Source: Duganella margarita
GTDB taxonomy: Bacteria; Pseudomonadota; Gammaproteobacteria; Burkholderiales; Burkholderiaceae_D
Length of the DNA stretch: 64,000 nucleotides
Assembly: GCF_009857535.1 (NCBI RefSeq)
Contig: NZ_WWCS01000010.1
Coordinates: 1-64,000 of the forward strand
Direction: 5' to 3'
The notes below the pieces were generated by a model. It searched no databases. It was not told the origin of the DNA and saw nothing but the letters and a program-made list of their open reading frames with translations. Made by a program: the position numbers and the translations under genes. Shown here in pieces: positions 54,386 to 63,464 of the stretch (the first letter of the stretch is position 1; each line of letters begins with the position of its first letter).

Positions 54386-55186
54386 ATGAACAACACAATC
54401 AAGATCGCCGTGGCCGCCGCCGCGCTGGGTATGGCTTCGCAAGCTTTCGCACAAATCACATTCTATGAAGGCGAAGGCTTGCGTGGCCGCGCCTACGCCG
54501 CCAATGGCCAGGTGCGCGACCTGTCGCGCAACGGCTTCAACGACCGCGCCTCGTCGGTGGTGGTGGAACGCGGCCAATGGGAAGTCTGCGAAGACGCAAA
54601 CTTCCGCGGCCAATGCATGGTGCTGCGCCGTGGCAGCTACGAGTCGCTGCGCGGCATGGGCCTGAACGACCGCATCTCGTCGGTGCGCCCGGTCAAAATG
54701 CGCGACCGCTATGAAAATGAAGCGCCGCCGCCAGTTGCGCAACCCAGCTACGAATGGCGCCGCCGCCCTAGCGAGCGTGTCATCGACGTGCCTATCCGCG
54801 ACGTGCGCGCAGTGGTCGGCTCGCCGGAGCAACGCTGCTGGGTCGAGCGTCAACAGGTCAACGAGCCTTCCCGTCCTAATGCCGGCGGCGTCATCGCCGG
54901 CGCGCTGATCGGCGGCATCCTCGGCCACCAGGTCGGCGGCGGCACCGGCCGTGACGTCGCCACTGCCGGCGGCGCGATTGCCGGCGCAGCCATCGGCAAC
55001 AACGTCGCCAACCAGAACAACGTCTCCACCCGCGACGTACGCCGTTGCGAAAACGTCGGCAACCAAAAGCCGGAATACTGGGAAGTGACCTATGACTACC
55101 GTGGCGTGCAGCATCGCGTGCAAATGACTACGCCACCGGGCAACACCATCGCCGTCAACGCCAAGACCGGCGAACCACGCATGTAA
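54386..55186 (+). CDS. Exported beta/gamma-crystallin and glycine-zipper 2TM protein
   Basis: 266 residues. Signal peptide 1-22 (AAALGMASQAFA cleavage). Residues 24-110 look like a beta/gamma-crystallin unit (FYEGEGLRGR, FNDRASSVVVERG, FRGQCMVLRRG, LNDRISSVRP). A glycine-zipper segment near 170-210 (GGVIAGALIGGILGHQVGGG) resembles the 17-kDa antigen/SlyB fold that inserts in the outer membrane. Likely an envelope protein. AGGAG precedes the ATG by about 6 bases. Calcium binding is possible but not demonstrated by the sequence. Confidence 0.82.
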   Translation: MNNTIKIAVAAAALGMASQAFAQITFYEGEGLRGRAYAANGQVRDLSRNGFNDRASSVVVERGQWEVCEDANFRGQCMVLRRGSYESLRGMGLNDRISSVRPVKMRDRYENEAPPPVAQPSYEWRRRPSERVIDVPIRDVRAVVGSPEQRCWVERQQVNEPSRPNAGGVIAGALIGGILGHQVGGGTGRDVATAGGAIAGAAIGNNVANQNNVSTRDVRRCENVGNQKPEYWEVTYDYRGVQHRVQMTTPPGNTIAVNAKTGEPRM

Positions 55187-55191
55187 GGTGC

Positions 55192-55241
55192 TTGCGGCGG
55201 CTGTCCGCCTGATATAGAATGAGAATCATTCCCATTCTCAT
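55192..55241 (+). promoter_or_regulatory. Fur-regulated promoter of the fecI operon
   Basis: TTGCGG (55192-55197), 17-bp spacer, TAGAAT (55215-55220). A palindrome with arms ATGAGAAT and ATTCTCAT (55219-55241) overlaps the -10 and start site and resembles a Fur box. Iron-bound Fur would block RNA polymerase here. The start codon at 55245 follows within 4 bp. Confidence 0.72.
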
Positions 55242-55244
55242 ATT

Positions 55245-55763
55245 ATGACAGTCGCCGCTTCCTCGATCAAGCATCCGCACTTCACCGCCCTGTACAGCCA
55301 GCACCACTCGTGGCTACAGCGCTGGCTGTGCGTCAAGCTGGGTAACGCCAGCGATGCAGCCGATCTGGCGCAAGACACCTTCACCCGCATTCTCGGCCGC
55401 GCCGATCTGGCCGCGCTGCACGAACCGCGCGCCTTCCTCACCACGGTAGCAAAAGGTGTACTGGTCAACTGGTATCAGCGTCAGGCGCTGGAACGCGCCT
55501 ATCTGGAGGCATTGGCCGCGCTGCCCGAGCCGACCGCCATCTCGCCCGAACAACGCCTGCTGATCCTCGAAACGCTGCACGTCATCGACGCCATGCTGGA
55601 TGCGCTGCCGCCCAAGGTGAAGCAAGCCTTCCTGATGGCGCAACTGGACGGCATGGGCTACGCCGACATCGCCACACATCTCGACCTGTCGCTCATCACC
55701 ATCAAGCGCTATATGAAGCAGGCGTTCCTGCAATGCCTGCTGGCGATGGAGGACGCGCCGTGA
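55245..55763 (+). CDS. FecI-like ECF RNA polymerase sigma factor
   Basis: 172 residues. Region 2 (LYSQHHSWLQRWLCVKLGNA, then DAADLAQDTFTRIL) and region 4 (LPPKVKQAFLMAQLDGMGYA, then HLDLSLITIKRYMKQA) are typical of iron-starvation ECF sigma factors. It is controlled by the Fur-type site just upstream, and its stop overlaps the fecR start (GTGA). It should transcribe the downstream TonB receptor gene when the receptor signals ligand binding through FecR. Confidence 0.92.
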   Translation: MTVAASSIKHPHFTALYSQHHSWLQRWLCVKLGNASDAADLAQDTFTRILGRADLAALHEPRAFLTTVAKGVLVNWYQRQALERAYLEALAALPEPTAISPEQRLLILETLHVIDAMLDALPPKVKQAFLMAQLDGMGYADIATHLDLSLITIKRYMKQAFLQCLLAMEDAP

Positions 55764-56719
55764 ACGCCCGCGTATCACCCGAGGCGCTGGAACAGGCGGC
55801 CGAATGGCTGGTGCGCCTGCAAGACGGCGCCACCACTGAAGACCACGCCGCCTGCGAAGAGTGGCGCGCCAGTGACCCGCAGCATGCGCTGGCGTGGGAA
55901 CGCGCCGAACGCCTGCTGGATAAACTGGGCACGCTGCCGCCGGAACTGGCGATGCCGGTGCTGAATCGCGTGCATGATGGCCACCGTGCCGGCCGCCGCG
56001 CGGCAGCCGCCCGCATCGTCGCGCTGATGCTGACCGTGCCGGTGGCATGGGGCGGCTGGCGTTACGCCCAATCGCAGCAGTGGACCGCCGATATCCGCAC
56101 AGCTGTCGGCGAACGCCGCACAGTGACACTGGCCGACGGCACCAGCGTCACGCTCAACACCGCCAGCGCCATCGACGTCCGCTTCACCGCCACGGAGCGC
56201 CTGATCGTACTGCGCGGCGGCGAGATCCTGGTCCGCAGCGGTCATGCGCCGGCTGCCGGCCCGCTGCGCGTGCGCACGCCGGAAGGCGTGATGGAGCCGC
56301 TCGGCACCGTGTTCAATGTACGCCGCTACGAATGCAGCACCAGCCTCGCCGTGCTGGAAGGCGCGGTGCGCGTTACGCCCGCCGCGAGCGGCGCAGCGCA
56401 CACCATCAACGCCGGCGACCAGACCCGCTTCAATCAGCAGCGCATCTCTCCGCTGCGCATCGTCGATCCCGCACTAAGCGCCTGGACCCGTGGCATGCTG
56501 CTGGCCGACCAGATGCGGCTCGACACACTGGTGACCGAACTGTCGCGCTACCGCAATGGCCTGGTGCGCGTCGATCCGTCGGTGGCGGCGCTGCGCGTCT
56601 CCGGCGCCTTCCCGATCGGCGACAGCGAACGCACGTTGGATATGCTGGTCTCCACCTACCCGGTCGATGCCGTCCAGCGCCTGCGCGGCTATTGGATTAC
56701 GCTGATTCCCCGCACCTGA
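55760..56719 (+). CDS. FecR-like transmembrane anti-sigma/sigma regulator
   Basis: 319 residues, GTG start in a GTGA overlap with the sigma gene. A cytoplasmic N-terminal DUF4880-type domain (EALEQAAEWLVRLQDG, WRASDPQHALAWERAE), one membrane helix about residues 90-107, and a periplasmic FecR domain (TLADGTSVTLNTASAIDVRF, GTVFNVRRY) with a C-terminal STN-like end. It carries the signal from the outer-membrane receptor's signalling domain to the ECF sigma factor. Confidence 0.92.
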   Translation: MNARVSPEALEQAAEWLVRLQDGATTEDHAACEEWRASDPQHALAWERAERLLDKLGTLPPELAMPVLNRVHDGHRAGRRAAAARIVALMLTVPVAWGGWRYAQSQQWTADIRTAVGERRTVTLADGTSVTLNTASAIDVRFTATERLIVLRGGEILVRSGHAPAAGPLRVRTPEGVMEPLGTVFNVRRYECSTSLAVLEGAVRVTPAASGAAHTINAGDQTRFNQQRISPLRIVDPALSAWTRGMLLADQMRLDTLVTELSRYRNGLVRVDPSVAALRVSGAFPIGDSERTLDMLVSTYPVDAVQRLRGYWITLIPRT

Positions 56720-56810
56720 AAATATTTTTGTATTTGGCTGATACTTTTTTGCGGCTCGGCTGGCATACAGACAGACACCCTCTATCTGCCACCGAAAGGA
56801 AGTAACCGCA

Positions 56811-59273
56811 ATGCCAGCCAATCGCCCTGCCTCGTCCGAACGCCGACTCCCGCGCGCCATCCGTATCGCCCTGCTCAGCATGACGCTGGCCGCCGGCCAT
56901 GCCGCCACAGGCGCCAGCGCCATGGCCGCAGAGGCGCCGGCCGCCGCCCAGCAGGCGTACCAACTGCCGGCCGGCCCGCTGGGCCGCACGTTGTCAGGCG
57001 TCGCGGTCAATGCAGGCATCTCGCTGTCCTTCGATCCGGCCCTGACCTCAGGCCTGAACAGCCCAGCACTGCAAGGCAGCTACACCCCGCGCGCAGCGCT
57101 GGAACATCTGCTGGCCGGCAGCGGCCTGGTACTGGTGTCCCGCACCGACGGCACGTTGACGCTGCAAAAACAGGGGGCGGTGTCCAGCGCCGTGGCCGGC
57201 GCGGCAGCTGCCCCCCCAGCCACGCTGGCCCAGGTGGAAGTCCACGGCGTCACCGATGGCGCGCCGGGCCAGACCCGCAGCACCGGCGCCACCGGACTGG
57301 AACTGTCGATCCGCGATACGCCCCAAGCCGTCAGCGTCATGACCGCCCAGCGCATCGCCGACCAGCACCTGGAAACGCTGCAAGACGTGGTCGGACAAAC
57401 CACCGGCATCACCCTGGAGCACTCGTCCGCCAGCCGCGAGACCGATCAATTGTTCTCGCGCGGCTTCGCCATCGACACCTATATGTTCGACGGCATCCCG
57501 ACCACCAAGCTGGTGGAACCGGCCGGCTTTGACGCCGCCATCTACGAGCGCATCGAGGTAGTGCGCGGCGCCGCAGGTCTGATGGGCGGGAACGGCAGCC
57601 CGGCCGCCGCCGTCAACCTGGTGCGCAAGCGGCCAACGCGCGAGCTGCACGCCGATGTGGAACTTGAAGCCGGTAGCTGGGACAAGTACCGCGCGCAGGC
57701 CGACATCTCCGCGCCGCTGAGCGAAGATAAGCACGTGCGCGGACGCGTGGTGGTGGCCCATCAGAATGCCGATTCCTACGTCGACCGCTATCACCAGGAC
57801 AAAGACCTGTTCTACGGCATCGTCGAAGCGGACCTTGGCCCGTCCACGCTGCTGAGCGCAGGCTTGAGCTACCAGAACGAGCGGCTGGATGGCGCCAGCC
57901 GTGGTTTCGCCGCCTACTACAGCGACGGCGCCAAGACCGATTTCCCGCGCTCGACCAACAGCGCCTCGAGCTCCAGCTATTACATCCGCAAGCAAAGCCT
58001 GGCCTTTGCCACGCTGGAACACTACTTTGCCAACGAATGGACCGCGAAAGTCGCGTTCAACTACGCCGCCAATCAGTACGACGCGGTGCAAGGCTACGCC
58101 GCGCGCGGTTCGCTGGACCGGCAGACCGGCGCCGGCCTGTCGCTATGGCAGACCAAGTGGGACAGCAAACCGGAACAGTTTTCGGTTGATGCCTTTGCCA
58201 GCGGCCCGTTCGAGGCCTTCGGCCGCAAGCACGAAGCGGTGATTGGCTTCAGTGCCTCCGACATGAAGAACACCGGCCCAAGCTACCCATCGTGGGTATT
58301 GCCGGGTTACGACGCCACGGTGCCGAACTTCTTCACCTGGAACGGCAATTCGCCGACACCCAACTACGTCGGCACCATCAGCGGAAGCTATACGGAAAAG
58401 GAAAAGCAGCTGGCCGGCTATGGCTCGCTGCGACTGCGTCCGACCGATGATGTATCTGTCATTCTCGGCGCGCGCGTCGCCAACTGGAAGCGCACCACCG
58501 AAAGCGTGAGCTGGGGCTCGCCGACCGTGAACGACGAAGTTGAAAGCAACGGCAATATCACCCCGTACGCCGGCGTGGTCTACACCATCAATCCCCAATG
58601 GTCCGCTTACGCCAGCTACACCGGCATCTTCGCGCCGCAGACCTACCGCGACCGCAACAACCGCGTCATCGATCCGCTGGAAGGCAGGAACGCGGAAGTC
58701 GGCATCAAGGGCGATCTGCTGGACGGTCTGCTGAGCACCAGCCTGTCGGTGTTCCGCATGCGCCAGGATAACCTGGCCGAGATGGATGCCGACCAGCTGG
58801 TGCTACCGGACGGCTCCAACGCCTATCACACCGTCAAAGGCGCGACCGCAAAAGGCTTTGAACTGGAAGTGTCGGGCCAGATCCAGCGCGGCTGGCAGCT
58901 GACCGCTGGCTATGCCCATTCGCGCATCGAAGACCAGCAAGGCAAGCGCCTGCAAACCAGTCAGCCTCTCAACAACTTCAAACTGTGGACCAGCTACGAC
59001 CTGGCCAACGTCGGCAACGGCCTGACGCTGGGCGGTGGGGTCAACTGGCAAGGCGACATCTATCAGGACGGCATGGGGCCGAACGGCGAACGCTTCACAC
59101 AGCACAGCTACGCGCTGGTGGCCTTGATGGCGCGCTATCGCATCAGCAAGGAACTGTCGGCCACGGTCAACCTGAATAATGCGCTGGACAAGCATTATTA
59201 CTCGACCGGCTACGGCAATTACTACGGCGATCCGCGCAATGTGACGCTGTCCCTGAACTACCGCTTTCGCTAA
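56811..59273 (+). CDS. TonB-dependent siderophore receptor with STN signalling domain (FpvA/FecA-like)
   Basis: 820 residues. Signal peptide about 1-40 (ending AMAAEA). STN domain 48-120 (YQLPAGPLGRTLSGVAVNAG, then SYTPRAALEHLLAGSGLVL). Then the plug (DTPQAVSVMTAQRIADQ, VVRGAAGLMGGNGSPAAAVN) and a 22-strand barrel ending in NVTLSLNYRFR with the terminal aromatic. The STN domain plus FecI/FecR upstream means it regulates its own synthesis. An AAGGA site lies 9 bases before the ATG. The siderophore is not identifiable; no synthesis genes are nearby. Confidence 0.93.
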   Translation: MPANRPASSERRLPRAIRIALLSMTLAAGHAATGASAMAAEAPAAAQQAYQLPAGPLGRTLSGVAVNAGISLSFDPALTSGLNSPALQGSYTPRAALEHLLAGSGLVLVSRTDGTLTLQKQGAVSSAVAGAAAAPPATLAQVEVHGVTDGAPGQTRSTGATGLELSIRDTPQAVSVMTAQRIADQHLETLQDVVGQTTGITLEHSSASRETDQLFSRGFAIDTYMFDGIPTTKLVEPAGFDAAIYERIEVVRGAAGLMGGNGSPAAAVNLVRKRPTRELHADVELEAGSWDKYRAQADISAPLSEDKHVRGRVVVAHQNADSYVDRYHQDKDLFYGIVEADLGPSTLLSAGLSYQNERLDGASRGFAAYYSDGAKTDFPRSTNSASSSSYYIRKQSLAFATLEHYFANEWTAKVAFNYAANQYDAVQGYAARGSLDRQTGAGLSLWQTKWDSKPEQFSVDAFASGPFEAFGRKHEAVIGFSASDMKNTGPSYPSWVLPGYDATVPNFFTWNGNSPTPNYVGTISGSYTEKEKQLAGYGSLRLRPTDDVSVILGARVANWKRTTESVSWGSPTVNDEVESNGNITPYAGVVYTINPQWSAYASYTGIFAPQTYRDRNNRVIDPLEGRNAEVGIKGDLLDGLLSTSLSVFRMRQDNLAEMDADQLVLPDGSNAYHTVKGATAKGFELEVSGQIQRGWQLTAGYAHSRIEDQQGKRLQTSQPLNNFKLWTSYDLANVGNGLTLGGGVNWQGDIYQDGMGPNGERFTQHSYALVALMARYRISKELSATVNLNNALDKHYYSTGYGNYYGDPRNVTLSLNYRFR

Positions 59274-59291
59274 GCCGACGGAGGCCGCGAC

Positions 59292-59549
59292 ATGAACCGC
59301 ATTGCTGCCGCCATCATAGGCGGCTACTTGTTTGCCTCCTGCGGCGGCGCGCTGCTGTCCGCGCTCAATGGACCGGGTAGCGACGCCATGCTGGGCGGCG
59401 CGCTGCTTGGACTGGCCTTGTACGCGCCGGCCATCATCTGGGCGTTTGCCACGCGCAGCGCGACGCGCGCCTGGGCCGGACTCCTCGGCGCTAGCTTCAG
59501 CCTTGCAGTGCTGACCGCAGTTGCTGGCGCCGCCGGAGCCGCAGCGTGA
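59292..59549 (+). CDS. Small membrane protein of iron-uptake operon (DUF3649-like)
   Basis: 85 residues, three hydrophobic segments. Resembles the small DUF3649 proteins commonly found between a TonB siderophore receptor and a PepSY protein, as here. The function is unknown; perhaps an accessory of inner-membrane iron reduction or release. The stop overlaps the GTG of the next gene by 4 bp. Confidence 0.75.
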   Translation: MNRIAAAIIGGYLFASCGGALLSALNGPGSDAMLGGALLGLALYAPAIIWAFATRSATRAWAGLLGASFSLAVLTAVAGAAGAAA

Positions 59550-61147
59550 CCGGCGGCCTGCGTCAACGCATGGCGTGGCTGCACACCTGGGTAGGACTGT
59601 GGGTGTGCTGGCTGGCCTTCGCCATTTTCCTGACCGGTACCCTGAGCGTATTCGTCGATCCCATCTCCGACTGGATGCGGCCGGAGCAAGTACAGGAGCC
59701 GGCCGCCGCGCCATTTGCCGGGCCGCTGGATCACGCGCAGCAGCTCCAACACGGCTTGAAATATCTGGAACAGCATGCGGCGAACAGCAAGATGTGGGAG
59801 CTATGGCCACGCGCCGGCAAGGATGAATTCCAGGTATTCTGGCTAAACGATAAAGGCTATTACGCCGACGCGCACCTGTCCACCGCCACGGGCGCGGCGT
59901 TGCCGGAACAAGCCAGCGCGGTGCGCGACACCCTGGGCGGCCAGCATTTCGTCGAGTTTCATCACGCGCTGCATGCCGGGACCACCGGCCTGTGGATCGT
60001 CGGCGCGGCATCGGCGGCCATGCTGGTGGCGCTGATTTCCGGCGTCATCACGCATAAACGCATCTTCAAGGATTTCTTCACCTTCCGGCCGGCCAAGGGC
60101 CAGCGTTCGTGGCTTGATGCGCACAACCTGGCGGGCGTGCTGTCGCTGCCCTTCCTGTTCATGATCGTCTACAGCGGGCTGGCGATCAGCTGGAGCACGT
60201 ATGTGCCGGCCATCCCATGGGCACAGGAGCTGCGCACCGGCGAGACCGCGAATGTGCGCGAGTATGGCCCGCAGAGCAAGCCATCCGGCCGGCCCGGGGT
60301 GCTGACGTCACTGAATCCGCTGGTGCACATCGCCGAAGCGACCTTTCACAGCCCGGCCTATGCGGTGGTGGTCAACCATCCCGGCGATGCGGCGATGACG
60401 GTGGAGGTCTACAGCACCACGTCGCCGGAGACGCAGAACGGCAACTTGCTGAGCAAGCGTGGCGTGATGAAGTTCGACGGCGTCACCGGCGCGCTGCGCG
60501 AGACCGAGATGCCGCACCGCGCACCGCCCAACGGCGCGCGCGCCACCATGGCCATGCTGGACGAGCTGCATCGCCTGCATTTCGCCGGCGCGGTGATCCG
60601 CTGGATCTACTTCGTGGCCGGCATGGCGGGCACCATGATGATGGCGACCGGCGCGGTGCTGTTCATGGTGAAACGCCGCCAGAAATCGCTGAACGAATTC
60701 GGGGCCGGCACACCGCGCGTCTACCGCATCATCGACGTGTTGAATGTGGCCACTGTGGCCGGCCTGTCGCTGGCGTGCATTGGCTTCCTGTGGTCCAACC
60801 GTCTGCTGCCGCATGACCTGGTGGAACGGCACGAATGGGAGGTGTCTGCCTTCTTCGGCGTGTGGCTGACGGCCTTGCTGCACGCCGCAGTGCGTCCGCC
60901 GGCGCAAGCGTGGCGCGAACAGTTGTGGGCCGGCTCGGTGCTGTGCGTGCTGCTGCCGCTGCTGAATGTGCTGACCACCGGCCAGCATGTGCTGGCGTAT
61001 CTGGCGCAGCGCGACATCGAACGCGCCGCCGTTGAGCTGACCGCCATCGCCATCGGCGCCCTGCTTGCCACTGCCGCGCTCCGCGTTGGCGCTGCGGGGG
61101 CGCGCAAGACCGCTTCCGCAACGGCCATGACAAAGGCTGCGTTATGA
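59546..61147 (+). CDS. PepSY-associated transmembrane protein (iron-uptake factor)
   Basis: 533 residues, GTG start overlapping the previous stop. N-terminal RMAWLHTWVGLWVCWLAFAI with the conserved His of PiuB/PepSY membrane proteins, further helices near 150-170, 200-220, 360-385 and along the last 130 residues, with PepSY-type periplasmic stretches between. Proteins of this type, including FoxB-like members, are thought to reduce or release iron from siderophores at the inner membrane. Translationally coupled to the small proteins on both sides. Confidence 0.87.
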   Translation: MTGGLRQRMAWLHTWVGLWVCWLAFAIFLTGTLSVFVDPISDWMRPEQVQEPAAAPFAGPLDHAQQLQHGLKYLEQHAANSKMWELWPRAGKDEFQVFWLNDKGYYADAHLSTATGAALPEQASAVRDTLGGQHFVEFHHALHAGTTGLWIVGAASAAMLVALISGVITHKRIFKDFFTFRPAKGQRSWLDAHNLAGVLSLPFLFMIVYSGLAISWSTYVPAIPWAQELRTGETANVREYGPQSKPSGRPGVLTSLNPLVHIAEATFHSPAYAVVVNHPGDAAMTVEVYSTTSPETQNGNLLSKRGVMKFDGVTGALRETEMPHRAPPNGARATMAMLDELHRLHFAGAVIRWIYFVAGMAGTMMMATGAVLFMVKRRQKSLNEFGAGTPRVYRIIDVLNVATVAGLSLACIGFLWSNRLLPHDLVERHEWEVSAFFGVWLTALLHAAVRPPAQAWREQLWAGSVLCVLLPLLNVLTTGQHVLAYLAQRDIERAAVELTAIAIGALLATAALRVGAAGARKTASATAMTKAAL

Positions 61148-61494
61148 GTTACGCCCTTGTCGTACTGACCGCACTGGGACTGTGCTTTGCCGGCATGGTC
61201 GCGTTATCGCTGGCGATCGACCGCCATCACAAACAGGTCTACGGCGCCGATGCGCCGCCGCGCAAGCGTTACCTGCTGCGCGTTGGCGGCACGCTGCTAC
61301 TGGCATTGGCCATCGGGCCATGCGTGCTGCTGTGGGGCTCGGGCGCCGGCTTCGTCGCGTGGGTCGGCATGCTGACAATCGGCGCGCTGCTGGCTGCCGG
61401 CTTGCTGCCCTACTGGCCGGCTCGCGTAGCGCCATTGGCCGCCGTCGCCGGCGCACTAGGGCTGGTCGGCCTCGCGGATCTGGCGCTGACTTGA
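61144..61494 (+). CDS. DUF3325-like small membrane protein
   Basis: 116 residues with three to four hydrophobic helices and a central HHKQVYG/RKRYLLRVGG stretch, as in DUF3325 proteins that end FecIR-receptor-PepSY operons. Coupled to the PepSY gene by an ATGA overlap. The function is unknown. Its 3' end overlaps the convergent oxidoreductase gene by 85 bp. Confidence 0.78.
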   Translation: MSYALVVLTALGLCFAGMVALSLAIDRHHKQVYGADAPPRKRYLLRVGGTLLLALAIGPCVLLWGSGAGFVAWVGMLTIGALLAAGLLPYWPARVAPLAAVAGALGLVGLADLALT

Positions 61495-62462
61495 GCCGGT
61501 GTATGAAGCGGTGCATCGGCCGGCAAGCACCCCTGTCCCTGCAAGGTGCGGCGCACCGCGACGTCCAATGGTGTATGCGGCTCAGTGCCAAGCGCCTTGC
61601 GTAGCTTGGCGTTGGACATGCGCACCGGCTGCCGCCACAGATAGCGCATTTCGCGCAGTTCGCGGAACACCGTCACAAACGGCGCCGCCAGCGTGACCAG
61701 CCACCACGGGAACGCGCCGGCCTTCATTTGCGGCTGACCGGCGGCACGCGCAATCGCAGCCGCCATCTGCATGCCATCACCATCCCAGTGTCCCTCTATC
61801 TGATAGACAGCCACCTGCGGCAGCGCCTCGCCCAGTTCCAGCAACCGCACCATGGTCTCCGCCACATCCGGCAGATAGGCCCACTGGTGGCCTACGCCTG
61901 GCGATGCCGGATTGCTGATCGCCGTCACCGGCTTGCCCGGCTTGACCAGCCCCTGCGCGAACCAGTTATTGCCGGCATCCGGCCCGAAGAAATCGCCCGC
62001 CCGAACGATCAGCACCGGTAGGCCGGAGGCGCGCAACCGCCGCTCCATCTCCACCCGGATCGCGCCCTTGCGCGTCAATGGCCGCTGTGGCGCATCCTCC
62101 GTGATATGCAAGAACGCATCCGGCCCGTAGTTATAGACGGTACCCGGCAGCAGAATCCGCGCACCGCTCGCACGCGCCGCCGCCATCGTATTCTCCAGCA
62201 TGGGCAGTACCAGCTGGCCCCAATTACGGTAGCCCGGCGGATTCACCGCATGCACAATCAGCTGCACGCCCTGCGAGGCGGCCACCACGTCGTCGTGTTC
62301 CATCGCATCGCCGGACAGCCATTGCAGGCCGTCGCCGCTCTTCGCCACACGCTCCGGCGCGCGATGCAAGGCCTTCACCTGCCAACCGCGCGCCAGCAGC
62401 ACCCGCGCCACCTCGCCGCCAATGCCGCCCGTTGCGCCCAATACCAGTGCCACTTTGTCCAT
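61410..62462 (-). CDS. NmrA/NAD(P)-dependent epimerase-like oxidoreductase
   Basis: 350 residues. Rossmann N-terminus VLGATGGIGGEVARVLLARG, an extended SDR pattern (VHAVNPPGY, PGTVYNYGPD in place of the YxxxK motif), then a substrate domain. ATG 62462 has AGGAG 7 bases upstream. The last 25 residues are Ala/Pro/Ser-rich and antisense to the DUF3325 gene, beyond the usual family end. A LysR regulator is divergent from it and is the likely controller. The substrate is unknown. Confidence 0.83.
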   Translation of the reverse strand: MDKVALVLGATGGIGGEVARVLLARGWQVKALHRAPERVAKSGDGLQWLSGDAMEHDDVVAASQGVQLIVHAVNPPGYRNWGQLVLPMLENTMAAARASGARILLPGTVYNYGPDAFLHITEDAPQRPLTRKGAIRVEMERRLRASGLPVLIVRAGDFFGPDAGNNWFAQGLVKPGKPVTAISNPASPGVGHQWAYLPDVAETMVRLLELGEALPQVAVYQIEGHWDGDGMQMAAAIARAAGQPQMKAGAFPWWLVTLAAPFVTVFRELREMRYLWRQPVRMSNAKLRKALGTEPHTPLDVAVRRTLQGQGCLPADAPLHTPAQVSARSARPTSPSAPATAANGATRAGQ

Positions 62463-62520
62463 GCTGTTCTCCTGTGTGAGTTGATGGATGTAGTGTGCCC
62501 TCGCGCGAGCCAAAAGAAAA

Positions 62521-62550
62521 TTACCTAAAGCTGCATAGGCGCTATACAAT
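62521..62550 (+). promoter_or_regulatory. Promoter of the LysR gene, possibly giving a leaderless mRNA
   Basis: TTACCT (62521-62526) with TATACA (62543-62548, spacer 16) or TACAAT (62545-62550, spacer 18). Either places the transcription start within a few bases of the ATG at 62556, and no ribosome site is present. The 93-bp gap 62463-62555 is shared with the divergent oxidoreductase gene. Confidence 0.4.
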
Positions 62551-62555
62551 TTCGT

Positions 62556-63464
62556 ATGACTATCGTTGAACCAAACTGGGATTTGTACCGTTCCTTCCTG
62601 TCTGTGCTGAAGGAAGGTTCGCTGTCCGGCGCCGCGCGGGCGCTGGGACTGACGCAACCGACCGTCGGCCGCCATATCGACGCGCTGGAGCAGGCGCTGG
62701 GATTATCCCTGTTCACCCGTTCACAGGCCGGCTTCATCGCCACCGACGCCGCTCACGCGCTGCAACCGTACGCCGAAACCTTGTCCTCGGCGTCATCCGC
62801 GCTGCTGCGCGCCGCCTCCGGCATAGGCCGTGGCGCCGACCGGCAGATCGAAGGCACGGTGCGGGTGACCGCCAGCGAAGTAGTCAGCGTGGAGGTGCTG
62901 CCGCCGTTACTGGCGCAGCTGCGCGATAGCCACCCCGGTATCACGATAGAACTGGCGGTCTCCAACCGCATCGAAAACCTGCTGCGGCGCGATGCCGACA
63001 TCGCCGTCCGCATGCAGCGCCCGGAGCAGGAGGTGCTGGTGGCGCGCCGCGTAGGACACATCGATCTTGGTTTCCATGCGCACCGGCGTTACCTGGAGCG
63101 CCACGGCATGCCACAAAATATGGAGGAAATGACGCAGCACACGCTGATCGGCATCGATACCGAAAACGCCTTTACGCGCAAGTTAAAAATGCTATTGGGA
63201 GGGCTGGCCAACAGCCATTTCGCGCTGCGCAGTGATAGTGACCTGGTCCACCTGGCATCGATCCGCGCGGGGCTCGGCATTGGCATCTGCCAGGTGCGGC
63301 TGGCCGCGCGCGATCCGGATCTGGTGCGGCTGGTGCCCGAAGAATTCAACATCAGCATGGAAACCTGGCTGGCCATGCACGAGAATCTACGCAGTAATCC
63401 TGCCTGCGCGGCCGTATACACTGCTCTGGCGGCGGGACTGGAAGACTACATCAACGGGCACTGA
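62556..63464 (+). CDS. LysR family transcriptional regulator
   Basis: 302 residues. N-terminal helix-turn-helix (YRSFLSVLKEGSLSGAARAL, LTQPTVGRHIDALEQALGL) and a C-terminal periplasmic-binding-like effector domain (GTVRVTASEVVSVEVLPPLL). Divergent from the NmrA-like oxidoreductase and probably regulates it, the usual LysR arrangement. The start cannot be much further upstream because the HTH begins at residue 8. The stop overlaps the DUF4124 gene by 14 bp. Confidence 0.92.
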   Translation: MTIVEPNWDLYRSFLSVLKEGSLSGAARALGLTQPTVGRHIDALEQALGLSLFTRSQAGFIATDAAHALQPYAETLSSASSALLRAASGIGRGADRQIEGTVRVTASEVVSVEVLPPLLAQLRDSHPGITIELAVSNRIENLLRRDADIAVRMQRPEQEVLVARRVGHIDLGFHAHRRYLERHGMPQNMEEMTQHTLIGIDTENAFTRKLKMLLGGLANSHFALRSDSDLVHLASIRAGLGIGICQVRLAARDPDLVRLVPEEFNISMETWLAMHENLRSNPACAAVYTALAAGLEDYINGH

